From NCBI GenBank assembly GCA_030063045.1, contig JAQSEB010000050.1:2542001-2606000 (forward strand): a stretch of DNA of 64,000 bases. Direction: 5' to 3'. The notes beneath the pieces are model-generated. The model had not been told where the DNA came from. It searched no databases and saw only the letters and a list, made by a program, of their open reading frames with translations. Positions within the stretch are counted from its first letter, which is position 1. The number at the start of each line of letters is the position of its first letter. The stretch is from Pratylenchus scribneri (lineage: Eukaryota; Nematoda; Chromadorea; Rhabditida; Pratylenchidae). Shown in pieces: positions 11,701 to 23,221 of the stretch. The translations under genes and the position numbers were made by a program.

Positions 11701-14700
11701 TTTTTATTAAATTTAAATTTCATTATTATTTTTATTAAATTTTAATTGGAATTTTAGGCCACCGACGATGAATTATTGGCCAAATTACACCAAACACAAA
11801 CGCAAAATGAACGATTTTATCAAAAGCCAAAATCTGATTTGGTCAAACAATTTGCCATTCGCCATTATTGTGACACTGTGCAATATAAAGTGCCAAAATA
11901 TTTTATTTGGAATTATATGCAATTTTAGGTGAATGGAATGATTGAAAAGAATAGAGACCAATTTCCGGGCCAACTTCGCGCTTTGGTTCATTCCAGTGAA
12001 TCAAAATTCCTTCGTCGAATTTTTGAACCAAATTTGCCAATTTCAATTGCTGGAAAATTGCAAAATAATCGGGAGGATGGCATTTCATCGGCCACTACAA
12101 TATCCCGCCTAAAGGAACAATCCCAGTCAACTAGAATTAGAAGAGTGAGGGAAAATTAATTAATTTAAATAAAATGAGACAAATTAAAGGCAATGGACAC
12201 TTTGATGAGTCGAATGGAAAAATGCGAGCAAGTTTATTTTGTTCGATGTTTGAAGGCTAATGACCAACAAAATGAGAAGGTAAAATTTGATTAATTTTAA
12301 TTATAATTTTAATATTCATTCTTAGGAATTTATTAATTAATTTTCAATGAATTTAATATTTTATTTAAATTCAAATTTAATTTAATGATTAATTTTTTTA
12401 GGAATTTAATAATTAATTTTAATTATATTTAATAAATTAATTTTAATTGAATTTATTAATTAATTTTAATTGAATTTAATTTTAATATTTAATTTTAATA
12501 TAATTTATTAATTACAATGAATTTAATAATTAATTATTAAATTAAATTTTAATTTTTAGGAATTTGATTCGGATGTTGTTTTGCGTCAAATCCGTAATTT
12601 CGATTTATTGTCCAACATTGAAATGTGCAAAGCTACATTTCCAATCCAAATTGACTATGCCCAATTTGTGCATAAATTTAGGCCATTATTGCCTGGAATT
12701 CGTAATTAAATTAATTATAAATTAATTCGATTTTAATTTATTAGCCCCTCCACAATTTTGCCATTGTGCCCAGGCAGCAAAATTTATTTGCCATCAAATT
12801 TTTGGCCACAATTTTTGTGCAGAAATTGTACAATTTGGGAAGAGTAAAATATTCATGAAGGCAGAACAACATCAAACATTGGAAATTGTAAAATATTAAA
12901 ATGTTTAAATTTATTATTAATTATTTATTTTTTTGATGAGAGAACGCCGCCTAAAACGATGCGCAATTTTGGTGGGAAAATGCCTTCAAGGATGGGCAAA
13001 AAGGCAACAATTTGAGAGATTACGATGGGCGGCAATTGTTTTACAGAAAAATTGGAGAACATTGGCAGAGAGGAGGAAATTCCAAAAGGCAAACAAAAAC
13101 TTATTCAATTTTATAATTACATTGTATAATAAATATAATATTTAAAATAATACTATATAATAAATTATTATTATTTTAATTATTTAAATTTCAGTTTATT
13201 CGGGGTATCACCCGCCTCCAAGCATTGGTCCGTGCCCATCAACTTGTTCTTCGCTATCAATGGCTTCGAAATACAATCACCCATTTTCAGGTAAAATTAT
13301 ATTGTTTATAAAATAATTATAAATATAAATATGATAAAAAAAAGAGAATTCTATATTTCACATGTTTAAATTTGAAGGATATACAAATTTTCATACTTTA
13401 GAATTTATTTTTTAATACAATTTACTGAACATTATATATATATTAACTTTTCTCTAAATAAAATTTTTCTTCTATATTGATATGCGAGCAATACAGTATT
13501 GAAATATTTAGTAATTTTAATAAGTATAGATTTGAAATTTATGTATCTTGACATTTTAAAATTTCTTACAAAGAATAAAAATTAAAATATTTAAAAATGC
13601 AATTAAATTTATAGATTTTTAATTAAAACAAAATTATATACTAAAAAAAATTGTAATTATATTTTGAGGCAAATTGCCGTGCTGCCCTTCTTCGTCATCA
13701 ACTTGGCTGTTTGGCCACTGGCGCCGAAAGGAATTGCGCAATGAAGGAAAGATTGAAATGGCAAATGATTTCACAAGGAGAGGCACCGGCATTGGAATTA
13801 CATCGAAATGAAGTAAAATATAGAAAAATAAATAAATTAAAATTCATTTTTAGCTTGATTTGTGTCAAAATACAAATTTCCATTCAATTAATTTGGCCCC
13901 AAAAATTAGAAATATTGGCCAAGGAAATGGACAAGGAATTTTACAAAATGATGGAATTGAAAAATTCAAATGGGAAAAATTTGCATTGGCCAATTTCCAA
14001 AAAGTATTGTAATAATTATTTATTTAAAAATGCCAAAAATAGAGCCAATGTCCAAAACATTGTCGTCTGCAAATTCAACGTTCACAGTTACCTCAACCAA
14101 AATTATTCGATGAATTATTGGCAATTGCAATTTGGCGTCGTCTTCTTCAATTAATGGGCGATTTAAATGGTAAAAAATAATTTATGAATGGAATGCAATT
14201 TTTAACCCAATTTTTATTTTTTAATCCTAAAAGTAATTTTCGATTTCTAATAAAACAGAAACCGGTTTTAAGACTCTACTAAAAACCTTATACCAATTTG
14301 TATATCTCATCGAGACGCGTCTTATGGCCTATAAATTTCCGAGTTTAATTAGAAACAGAGCGAGTTAAACCCTTTAAATCATATTTGCAGTTTTTGGTTT
14401 TAAACATTTTAATTTTGGGCCAAAACCTGACATTTTATATACCATTCAATACATCTCGCTGAGATCTTCAAATTTGTATAAGATTTATATGGTCTAAAAC
14501 CTATAGAACTCAAAAAATTAGGGGTAAAAAATAAAATTTCATTATAAAAAATATTTTTACATAGTTTTTAAATTTTGTTTTTATTTTAAGCAATTAATGA
14601 ATCCAAAAATGAAACGAAAGGAAAATCAACAAAAAATGGCATTCCTCCAATTTTGGCCAGAATGAAGGCAATTTATTCGAAAGAATTTACACCAAATGAA

Positions 14701-17700
14701 TTAAAATATTTGCATTCCGAATTAATGGTAAAAATAATTGAAACAATTAATTGAATTTAAAATTAATTTAGAATTTCCAAAATTTTGACGAAAATACAAA
14801 TAATTTGAGAAAATCAACAAAAATGGCTAAAAATTTATTAATTGAAGAAAAATCAACGGCATTAGAAAAAATTCAATTTATTATCGCCATCGGTATATTT
14901 CGGCCAAATCTGAGGCAATAATTCAAAATAATTAAAATAATTTTAAATTTTATAGAGATGAAATATTCAGTCAAATTTGTAAACAAATTAATGGGAATCC
15001 ATCGAAACAATCAACGGAACGTGGATGGAATTTATTAATGCTATTTTCATCAGTAAATAAATAATAATTAATAAAATAAAAATTTTAAAATTATTTTTTG
15101 CAATTAAAATAAATTAATAAAAATTTAAAATTAATTTTTTAGTGTAAATAATTAAAATTAATTTCTTAGAGTAAATAATTACTAATTAATTAAATAATAA
15201 TTAAATTAATTTTTCAAGTGTTTTATGCCCTCTCAACGATTATTGCCATATTTGGTGAATTTTGTGAAATCAAATAAATGCAAAGAATTTGAAGAGGAAT
15301 TTGAATGGAGAATGCAAAGAACACGAAAAAATGGTACAAGAAAGGAACCAATAATTCGGGTTAAATTTACAAAAATATTCATAATTGGAATTATTTATTT
15401 TAGGCTGAATTGGCTTCAATATTCGCCTCCAAATCAATGATAATTAATGTAAAATTGGCGGATGGACGTTTAATTCAATTGCCAATTGTACAAAATTTTT
15501 TTTTAAATTTTTTAAAAATTATTTTATTTTTTTTTAAATTTTTTAAAAATTATTTTATTTTTTTTAAAAATTTTTTAAAAATTATTTTATTTTTTTAAAA
15601 TTTTTTAAAAATTATTTTATTTTTTTTTAAAAATTTTTTTAAAATATTTTATAAATTATTTTTAAATTTTAATAATTTTTAAATATTTTAAAATTAATTT
15701 TAAATTAATTAATTAATTATTTTTGAATAATTTTTGAGGATTCCCAATCGACTGCCAGCGAAATTTGCACAAATTTATCCGCCAAAATTAATTTAAAAAA
15801 TTCATTTGGTTTTGGTCTTTTCCTCTCTGCTGGCCAAATTGTTCGAACATTGGGATCAGGCCGTGAAAAATTGGTTGGCAAAAAATTTTATATAAAAATG
15901 GATTAAATTAAATATTTTTAATCAGATGGATGCATTTGCGCAGGCAGAACAACAAGGAATTGAAAATTGGGAAATATATTTACGTAAGGAAATATTCCAA
16001 CCATTTAAAAGGTAAATTTGAATAAATATTTAAAATAATTAAATTTATTTACGATAGAAAAATTTTTGCCGAAAAATTTAATTTTTTTGCCGAAAGATCA
16101 CATTCTTTTAGAAAAAGCTTAATGACATTTTAATGTTTAACCATAAACCCTTTTAATCGAGGATATGTCTAATGATTTTTCATTGTTTGACAAAAATTCA
16201 AGATAATAAACAGTTTGATTTGTTTATAGGTTTAGAACTCTTAATAAATGCCGACAAAATCGATTTCATCTTTTTGTTTTTTGTATATTTTCTCTAATTT
16301 AATCAAATCCTAAATTGTCCGCCTTACCAACTGCAAAATGTCCCCTTACCAACTACAAAATGTCCCCTTACCAACTGCAAAATGTCCCCTTACCAAAATG
16401 TCCGTCTAACCAAAAATACCTTAATGCAGACGAAAAGCAAAGAAACGGAGGGTTAGCTTTCAGCAAAAGAATGTGATTTTTCGTCAAAAGAATTTTAATA
16501 TTTCGGTAAAAATTGTCAATCATTATTTAAATTTAGTGCCGTGTCCGATCCAATTTCAATTGATTTGGCCTATCGCCAAATTGTGCGTGGCATCCATTTG
16601 GGAGAATATCAATGCGAAAAAGTTAGAAATAAAATTTTAAAAAATTTATCAAAATATTAAAATAAGGAGGAAGAATTAGCTTTATTGGCAGCCCAACAAT
16701 ATTTTATTGCAAAAAATGGAGAAAATCGCATGGAAATGGATGTGCCCGATTTGGAGGAAACATTGGAGGAATATTTGCCATTGACAATTTGGCAAAATAT
16801 TGGACAAGGAGATGAGGGGGAATTGAGGCAAAAATGGGTTCAATTAATAATGAATGCCCAGCGAAAGGTAAAATTGAAATGAAATATTTTTAAATCATTT
16901 TTTAATATTTTTTTAAATTAATTTTTTTAAATGAATTTTAGAAAATCATCAAAAATGATCAATTGCCAGTGCCCAATGTTGCCCAGATAAAAGAACAATT
17001 CCTCGAATTTGCGGCCATAAAATGGCCTTTACTATTTTCCAAGTCATTTAAAATATAATTTTTAATTATTTTTTAAAATTATTTTCAGATTTTTTGAAGT
17101 TTACAAATATTCTGGCCCCTCACTTCCGGCCAATCAACTCATTTTGGGCGTAAATTCCGAGGGAATTGTATTTTTAGACCCAAAAGATGAACAGCAAAGA
17201 ATTTTATTGGATATTGAATTTATTCAATTGGAATCCATTGGATATGGACGGTCCAGACAATATTTTTGTACAATATTTAATTTCAATTCAGATCCAAGCA
17301 ACAAGGAGCCGAGGCAATTTCCCTGCAATTGTTGAATGGCGAACGATACACATTCCAATCATCCATGGCCCGTGAACTTTCTCAATTGCTTTCATATATG
17401 CTCCACGGTGGAAATAAAATTTAAATTAAATAAATGAATCTTTTAAAGGCCTTAAAAATCAATCTCGTTTTGCCATCGCCATAAAAAATGATGCAAATTC
17501 ATCAAAGAATGGTAATAACAAAATTATTTATTAACATATTTTGAGTTAAAAATTGTAAATATTCTTACATTTGAGACAAAAAATAAATGATTTAATTAAT
17601 TAATAATCATAAAAGTATTATTATTATCGATTAATATTTAAATTAAATTTTTAAAAAATATGGCAAGCCTAGTGGATAGAACCACACTTTTCCGTGTTGA

Positions 17701-20700
17701 GTGCAAATGCTTTACCGATTGAGCTATGCCAGTCAATTTCTTCTCTCTATTTAAAATAATTACTAGCTATGTTTCTTAATAAATATAAAAAAAATTGGTT
17801 AAAACATTTTGATAAGTTCACAAAAAATTACCTATGGCACACAAGTTGCAATTTAAGAATCCTAGTTTGCTCATAAAAAGAGAATTTTGTCATTTTATAT
17901 TTATAATTTTTTTTTATATTATTTAAGCTTCGAATAATTTGGCCAAAGGGGATTTGCTAATATTGAATACACCATTTGGGGAACAAATGGCCTCATTAAC
18001 ATTAAATTGTGGCCAAATATGTTTGGAGAACACGAGGACTGGAATGCGACAAAATGTTCCATTGGAGGCAATTCACATTTTAGCATGCACTCAAAAACCG
18101 GGATTGGATCAAATTGAGGTGGTTCATTGGAAAAGAATTAATAATTTTAAATAAAAACTAATAATTTAAAAAAAAATTAAATTAGGAAATTTTTTAAATA
18201 ATTTCGGGCAACTTTTTATCAACTTTTAATTATTTTCAAATAAATTATCTCTTTTTAATAAAAAAATTAATTAAATTATTTTTCTATGAGTTGCAAATTT
18301 TAAATTTCATTAAAAAATAAATATTTTTATTCCTGCAACTTTTTATTTACGTTTAATTATTTTCATATAAATTTTCTCATATTATTTTTCTATGAGATGT
18401 AAATTAAATTTCAAATTTCATAAAAAATTAAACAAATTAATATATTAATTTTTGAAAATCAAAATGTTTTAATAAATTCATATAAAATTTTATTTTTTTT
18501 CAGCTTCTTTTATCCAAAAAATTGGAAGAAAATGTAAATAATCTGGACCAAGAAAAGGCTTATAATTCGTCCAATGCCCTTTATGAATATACGGCCTTTA
18601 TCCCTGCTGGACCATTTGGAATGCCAATGCCATTGTAAATTAATTAAATCTCCTTGTATTTTCACAATTTAATTCCCAGTTTTGGTCATTTAACCCCTCA
18701 ACCGCATACTTTGGAAAAATTTGCTGCAAATAATTTTCGACAACCTCAAATTGGTAAAAAAAATAAATTTAATTTATTTAATATGATTTTAATATTAAGT
18801 TGGAATTTATGGTGGCCAAGAGGAACTTTGGAGGCATTCAAGGAATCCATTGAATGGGCCACTTTTAAAGAGGATTGAATCTTCCGGAAAGGAGGAAGTC
18901 ATTCAAGAGGTCAATTATTAATTTTTGTTTGTTAAAAAATATTTTTTAAATATATTTAAATTAATTTTTAATTTTTATAAATAATTTTTATTCTATTATA
19001 AATTTTGAACAATTTAAAAATATTTTTATTAATTTTTTAATTAATTTTAAATTTAATTTTGAATTCATTTTAGTGCCTAATTTCCTATTCATATATTCTG
19101 AAATATATGGGCGATCAACCATCCCATCCTCAACAATATTTCCTTGAACATTCCGATTTGATTTTTGCAGCCCCATTAAAATATGTAAAATTTTAAAATA
19201 AAAATAATTTAAATTAATTTATTAGGAAATTCTCCGTGATGAAACCTATTGCCAATTAATGAAACAATTAACCGAAAATGGAAATCCAATCAGCGAGGAA
19301 AGAGGCTGGGAATTGATGTGGCTTTGCCTTGGATTATTCCCACCGTCAAAAGTTTTAAAATATTTTTCGAATAATAATAATTATTATAATTAAAGGGACT
19401 TCGACGTGAATTAATCCAATTTTTGCGCAGTCGATTTTTGCCAATGGCTGCCGATTGCGCAATTCGATTGGAAAGGGCATTAAGGTGGATTAAATATGAA
19501 ATAAATTTAATTGGTTGTTAATTTAATTTTTTTAAATTCATAAAAGACCAAATAACATTTAACGTGCAGCTTATTCGTCCCTCAAAATGGGCTAAATTTT
19601 GCACCAAATTTACTTATAAACTTTATTTCTCCTATGTATCTACTATCTAATCAATTTGATATAAAATTCAGCTCATTTTTAGGGACGATTAATTTAATTT
19701 TAAACATTTATGATTAAAAAATCTAATTTAATTATCAAAATGAACATAAATAGACTATTTAATTAATTGGTTTTTAATTTATTCGATAAAAATTTTTTTA
19801 TATTTTAATATCTAACTCTCCAAAAAATATTTATTTTTTAAAAAATCTAATTTAATAGTCAAAATAAATGAACAAAAATTGATTAATTCCAATTAAAAAA
19901 TCAATAATTCATTTTATTGCCAATTTCTAGTCAAATTATATAAGTAAATTCAAATAAAATATTTATTAATTTTATTCCATCCTTAAATAGCCAATGGCCT
20001 GACCAATCTTGCACGCGTAATTTTGCCCCACATCAAGTCGAATTGGAGGCAATCCAACATCGGCAAACCCAAATTTACCATAAATTTTATTTACCCGATG
20101 GAAGCCTGGACACAATTGAAGTAATAAAAAATTAAATTAAATTTAAAATAAATAATAAAAAAGGTCGAAAGCTGGACGAGGGGAAAAGATTTTGGTCAGC
20201 GAATTGCAGCAAAAATAAAATTGTCATCAGCACACGGGTTCGCCTTATTCGTGAAATTGGGCGAAAAAGGTGAACAAAAATACAAAAATTATTTTAATAA
20301 TATTTTTGGTAAATATAGTTGTTTGCATTCCGGAGCATGAATTCTTTTTCGACTTCATTCATCAACTCCAAGATTGGGCAAGAAAAAATGCCCGAAGAAA
20401 GAATGGAGGAATTGGCATAAATTCATGGAATTTTAATTATCAAGTGAACAAATAAATAAAAATAATTTTAGTATTAAAATATATTAAAAAGGTGCATTTT
20501 ATGCGAAAATTATGGTTGGATGTGGAACCGGGGATGGACAATCGAGAGGATTTAATATTCAATTATCATCAGGTGAATAAATTATATAAAATATTTTTGG
20601 GTGTTCAGAAAGTTCTAGGCTCTTTTATTATTTTAAATAAAAAAAATCAAGAATTGAGCCGATGATTTCAATTTCAAAAATTTTATAATCCTAACAGAGC

Positions 20701-22609
20701 TTATTAACAAAAAAATATTTTTAATTTGATTTTTGGAAGTATTTTTATTATTTTTTTATTATTATTTTTCTAAAAATTTCAAGTTTTTAATAAAATTTTT
20801 CGATTAATTTTAAATTTTATAAAAATTGGATCAATAAAACAAAATTCCAGAAATTTTTTTCATAGTTACTATCATATAAGTGTATCTGTAAAAAGAAACC
20901 AAAATTGCAACTAAAACTTCTTTTTTAAAATAATTATCATTAAAAACAAATGTTAAAAATTTTTTTGTTAAATATTTTCATTTTGTTAATAATTTTTGAA
21001 TTTTTTAAACCAAAAAAATTTTCGCTTATTATTCTTACATAATCTAAAAATCAGATCATAAAAAAAAAATTATTTTCTAATTTTTTATTTTAAAAAACCA
21101 AGATAACCGAGAACTTCGAGAGACTTTCCGAAAACCCCAATAAAACATATTATTTTCATAGGAATTGCCAAAATATTTGCGTGGCTATCATCGAATAGAC
21201 AAAAAGGAGGCCATCCATTTTGGGGCATTAATTTTACGTGCACAAACCCGGGATGAGAAGAAAATACCATTACAACATATTCAACATATTTTGCATGAAT
21301 TAGTGCCAAAGTAATTTTAAATTATTTTTTAATAAAAATATTTATTAAAATTAAGGGATTTATTGAAATCGTATAGTCCAAATGAATGGAAAAAGGTTGA
21401 GTAAAAAATTGTAATAAAATTTATAAATATATTTTTAAAGTTAATTTCGGCGGAAATTGAACAGCCAGAATTCCCGAAAAAATCGGCTGATGCAAAAATT
21501 GAATTTTTGAAACGAATTGGCCGTGAGCCAACATTTGGTTCAGCATTTTTTGAGGTAATCAATGAAAAAATAAAAAAAATAAAAAAATGGACAGGTAAAA
21601 CAATCGGCGGACCCAACTTTGTGCTCAAAATTGTTGGTGGCCATAAATAGGTGAGAAAAGATTCAAATGAAAAATTAATTTCTTTTTAATTAGGGAAGGA
21701 ATGAGCCTCTATGAGCAGGAAAGTAAAAGACATATTCAAACATTTGCATTTGAACAAATTTCGCATTGGCAACCGGCGAATACGTTTTATAAATTTTCAA
21801 TTTATTTTTATTTAATTCATTTGTAGTTATTTTCATATAACATTGGACAAAGGCAATCGACTTCTTTTCGAAACGACACTTGGCCATAAACTTGATGGTA
21901 AATTGAATTTTAATTTAAATAAAAAATTATTTATATATAAAATATTTTTAGTTAATGTGTAAAAAAATAGGAAATATTAGTAATATTAATTTATGCAAAA
22001 AAATAAATAGCTGGATTTATTTATTCATCCTGAAAAATAATGTTTAAGATAATTTAACTTGGTAATGTAATTAATTGTTATGTTAGGATTAAGTATAGGG
22101 TTCATAATGGATATAAATTTAGGGCTAAATGGTAGAGTAGGAAAGAGACAGTTTCGGTTTGAGAAAATCGCTACAATATAAAAATGAAATTGCTAATTTT
22201 TGCTCAAAAACCGAAAATATGAGAAACCGAATTCGAAAACTGACATTTTTAAAAACTGTAAACCGGGTTTTAAACCGTCAATTCCAAAAAAGTTGACTTT
22301 ATTCTACTTTAATAGGTAGGTTAGAAATATAGAAGCCAGATTTTGCAAAGATATATAACCTTAAAAAATATTATTTTTCGACATGAATGATTATAGGTAT
22401 AATAAAAACTAAAACAATCATTCGATTTATTTAAGTATTAAATATTTCAGAAAAATTTTTTAAAATAAATAAGTTATTTTTCAGATTTGCTAACTTCGTA
22501 TATTCAAGCATTGATTGCACGTCAAGGAATGGAAACAGCAAAAAAGCCAATCATTTTGGAAGAATATTCTCATAAACAAGCCATAAATGTTCATAGAGAA
22601 TCCGCTTAA
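8710..22609 (+). CDS. Unconventional myosin VII (motor-IQ-MyTH4-FERM-SH3-MyTH4-FERM)
   Basis: An actin-based motor of roughly 2,000 residues in more than 40 exons, start [14 protein letters not shown]. Order seen: SH3-like N-terminus and motor (8.7-12.9 kb) with P-loop GECG-SGKTES split by an intron (9663/9697), switch I NASRHGK, YLLEKSR, and switch [12 protein letters not shown]-type helices (12.94-13.8 kb); MyTH4 1 with [12 protein letters not shown] and [10 protein letters not shown] (14.6-15.4 kb); FERM 1 with [20 protein letters not shown] (15.4-17.5 kb); SH3 with [15 protein letters not shown] (17.93 kb); MyTH4 2 with [10 protein letters not shown] and [18 protein letters not shown] (18.7-19.5 kb); FERM 2 with [26 protein letters not shown] and [11 protein letters not shown] (20.0-22.6 kb). 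The tail follows human MYO7A closely. The motor is divergent: switch II has Q-G-I where most myosins have F-G-F, and the loop after TSIG lacks the usual VAVNPY. Two introns use GC donors (after 13088 and 14914). At 12890/12941 no canonical splice keeps frame, so a 1-nt error or lesion is possible there. Most longer introns hold inverted repeats. Confidence 0.93.
8930..9213. mobile_element. Inverted-repeat element filling myosin intron 1
   Basis: Left arm GTCGACTAACTTATAACGAT (8931) pairs with the reverse complement of ATCGTTATAAGTTTGTCGA (about 9193-9211). An inner pair, CTTCATATATAGTTTATCTG (9010) with GATAAACTATATATATGAAT (9108), also matches. The element occupies nearly all of the intron 8893-9276, no coding sequence is seen, and it shares TTTTTGGTTTAAAAC-type inner motifs with 14.39 kb. 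Confidence 0.65.
14224..14520. repeat. Intronic repeat related to other elements in the window
   Basis: Lies in the myosin intron 14171-14590. Contains two diverged copies of a block like ATACCAATTTGTATATCTCA / ATACCATTCAATACATCTCG, each followed by CGAGA-like bases, and a TTTTGGTTTTAAACATTTTA motif related to the elements at 8.93 and 31.1 kb. Probably a decayed member of a short interspersed family. Confidence 0.4.
15490..15660. repeat. T/A homopolymer-rich tandem repeat in myosin intron
   Basis: About four to five degenerate units of TTTTTTAAAAATTATTTTAT plus a T run, about 33-36 bp each. The repeat lies wholly inside the intron between QLPI and DSQSTA of the first FERM domain. Confidence 0.6.
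16057..16522. mobile_element. Inverted-repeat element with internal short tandem array
   Basis: Left end TTTTTTTGCCGAAAGATCAC ... ATTCTTTTAG (16083-16110) matches the reverse complement of CAGCAAAAGAATGTGATTTT ... (16462-16481), and GAAAAATTTTTGCCGAAAAA matches the far right TTTCGGTAAAAATT. Between the arms sit three to four copies of a 25-bp unit, CAACTGCAAAATGTCCCCTT. It lies entirely within the myosin intron 16015-16536. A related, more decayed copy is at 36.2 kb. Confidence 0.65.
17658..17736 (-). pseudogene. tRNA-like pseudogene or tRNA-derived fragment
   Basis: Read on the minus strand, the sequence has a perfect-looking A box (TAGCTCAATCGG) followed after about 33 bases by a B box (GGTTCTATCC), the spacing of a tRNA without a variable arm. 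The anticodon loop would read CTCAACA. The acceptor stem (GACTGGC with GCTTGCC) and the T stem pair poorly, so it is unlikely to be functional. It sits inside myosin intron 17516-17930 and is antisense to that gene. Confidence 0.5.
18195..18445. repeat. About 125-bp tandem duplication in myosin intron
   Basis: Two adjacent diverged copies share CAACTTTTTAT, TTTAATTATTTTCA and ATTATTTTTCTATGAG in the same order (copy 1 about 18199-18320, copy 2 about 18335-18440). No coding content. Confidence 0.5.
19573..19691. mobile_element. Short hairpin/MITE-like element
   Basis: ATTCGTCCCTCAAAATGGGC at the left is the near reverse complement of the right end, read as AATCGTCCCTAAAAATGAGC on the other strand; the following AATTTT also pairs. 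About 120 bp in total, inside the myosin intron 19488-19990. Short terminal repeats with a small spacer suit a miniature DNA transposon. Confidence 0.55.
20600..21142. mobile_element. MITE-like element in myosin intron
   Basis: The left end TTGGGTGTTCAGAAAGTTCT and the right end, read in reverse complement as TTGGGGTTTTCGGAAAGTCT, form about 30-bp imperfect terminal inverted repeats around about 500 bp of AT-rich non-coding DNA. The element accounts for nearly the whole intron upstream of [10 protein letters not shown]. Confidence 0.5.
22125..22330. repeat. Interspersed repeat carrying ACCGAAAATATGAGAAAC
   Basis: In the last myosin intron (21902-22485). The motif ACCGAAAATATGAGAAACCG and a GGTTTC-type counterpart recur at 37.87, 48.95, 56.16 and 56.37 kb. 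The ends (GGTAGAGTAGGA and ACTTTAATAGGTAG) are weakly inverted. Confidence 0.5.
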
Positions 22610-23221
22610 ATTATATATTCATATTTTTTATAATAATTTATTAATTTTATAGAAATTAAACAATTTAAAAATTTAATTATTGATAAAATATAGTTAAATT
22701 TGAGTGAATTTCTATTCATTTGATGTATTCTTCAAATCAAAGAAATACGAATTAATTATTAATTAATTATCATAATAATTAAATAGTAATAATAAGTATT
22801 TTAAAGAAATCGTTTGATCAAATTTTATGGCAACAAAATGGTCAATTTTCTAAAAGAGAAAATCTTCATTTAATTAGATTACTTCACAAATTAGATTGAT
22901 TTTTATAAGCAATTTTTATGCAAATCTAAGATTTTCATTTTCAGAATTTGGTACTTATTCCGTTGGTATCCCCTTTTTGAAAAGCGCTTGGTCCCCCCTA
23001 TGGGTCATCAGGTTTAGGGTTGGGGTCATTCAGGGATAGGTTAGGGATTGGATTAGGATGATGTAAAAATCATCTTAAAGATAATGAATTATTAGAGACT
23101 GGCATTTAAAAGAAAATTTATGGTATTTCATACTAATAAGGGAAAAATTCAATATAAAAAATAAATAAGAAAAATTATTCTTCTAAAGAGCAAACATGCA
23201 TTTTCTAATTAAAATTTTTCA
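22610..23221. other. Spacer between myosin and SET-domain fragment
   Basis: No exon is recognised. A stretch around 22970-23060 (GGTTTAGGGTTGGGGTCATT and similar GTTAGGGATTGGATTAGG) is unusually G-rich with GGTTAGGG-like repeats. No SET N-terminal exon (for example one encoding NHSC) is found here, although the downstream fragment would need it. Confidence 0.4.
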
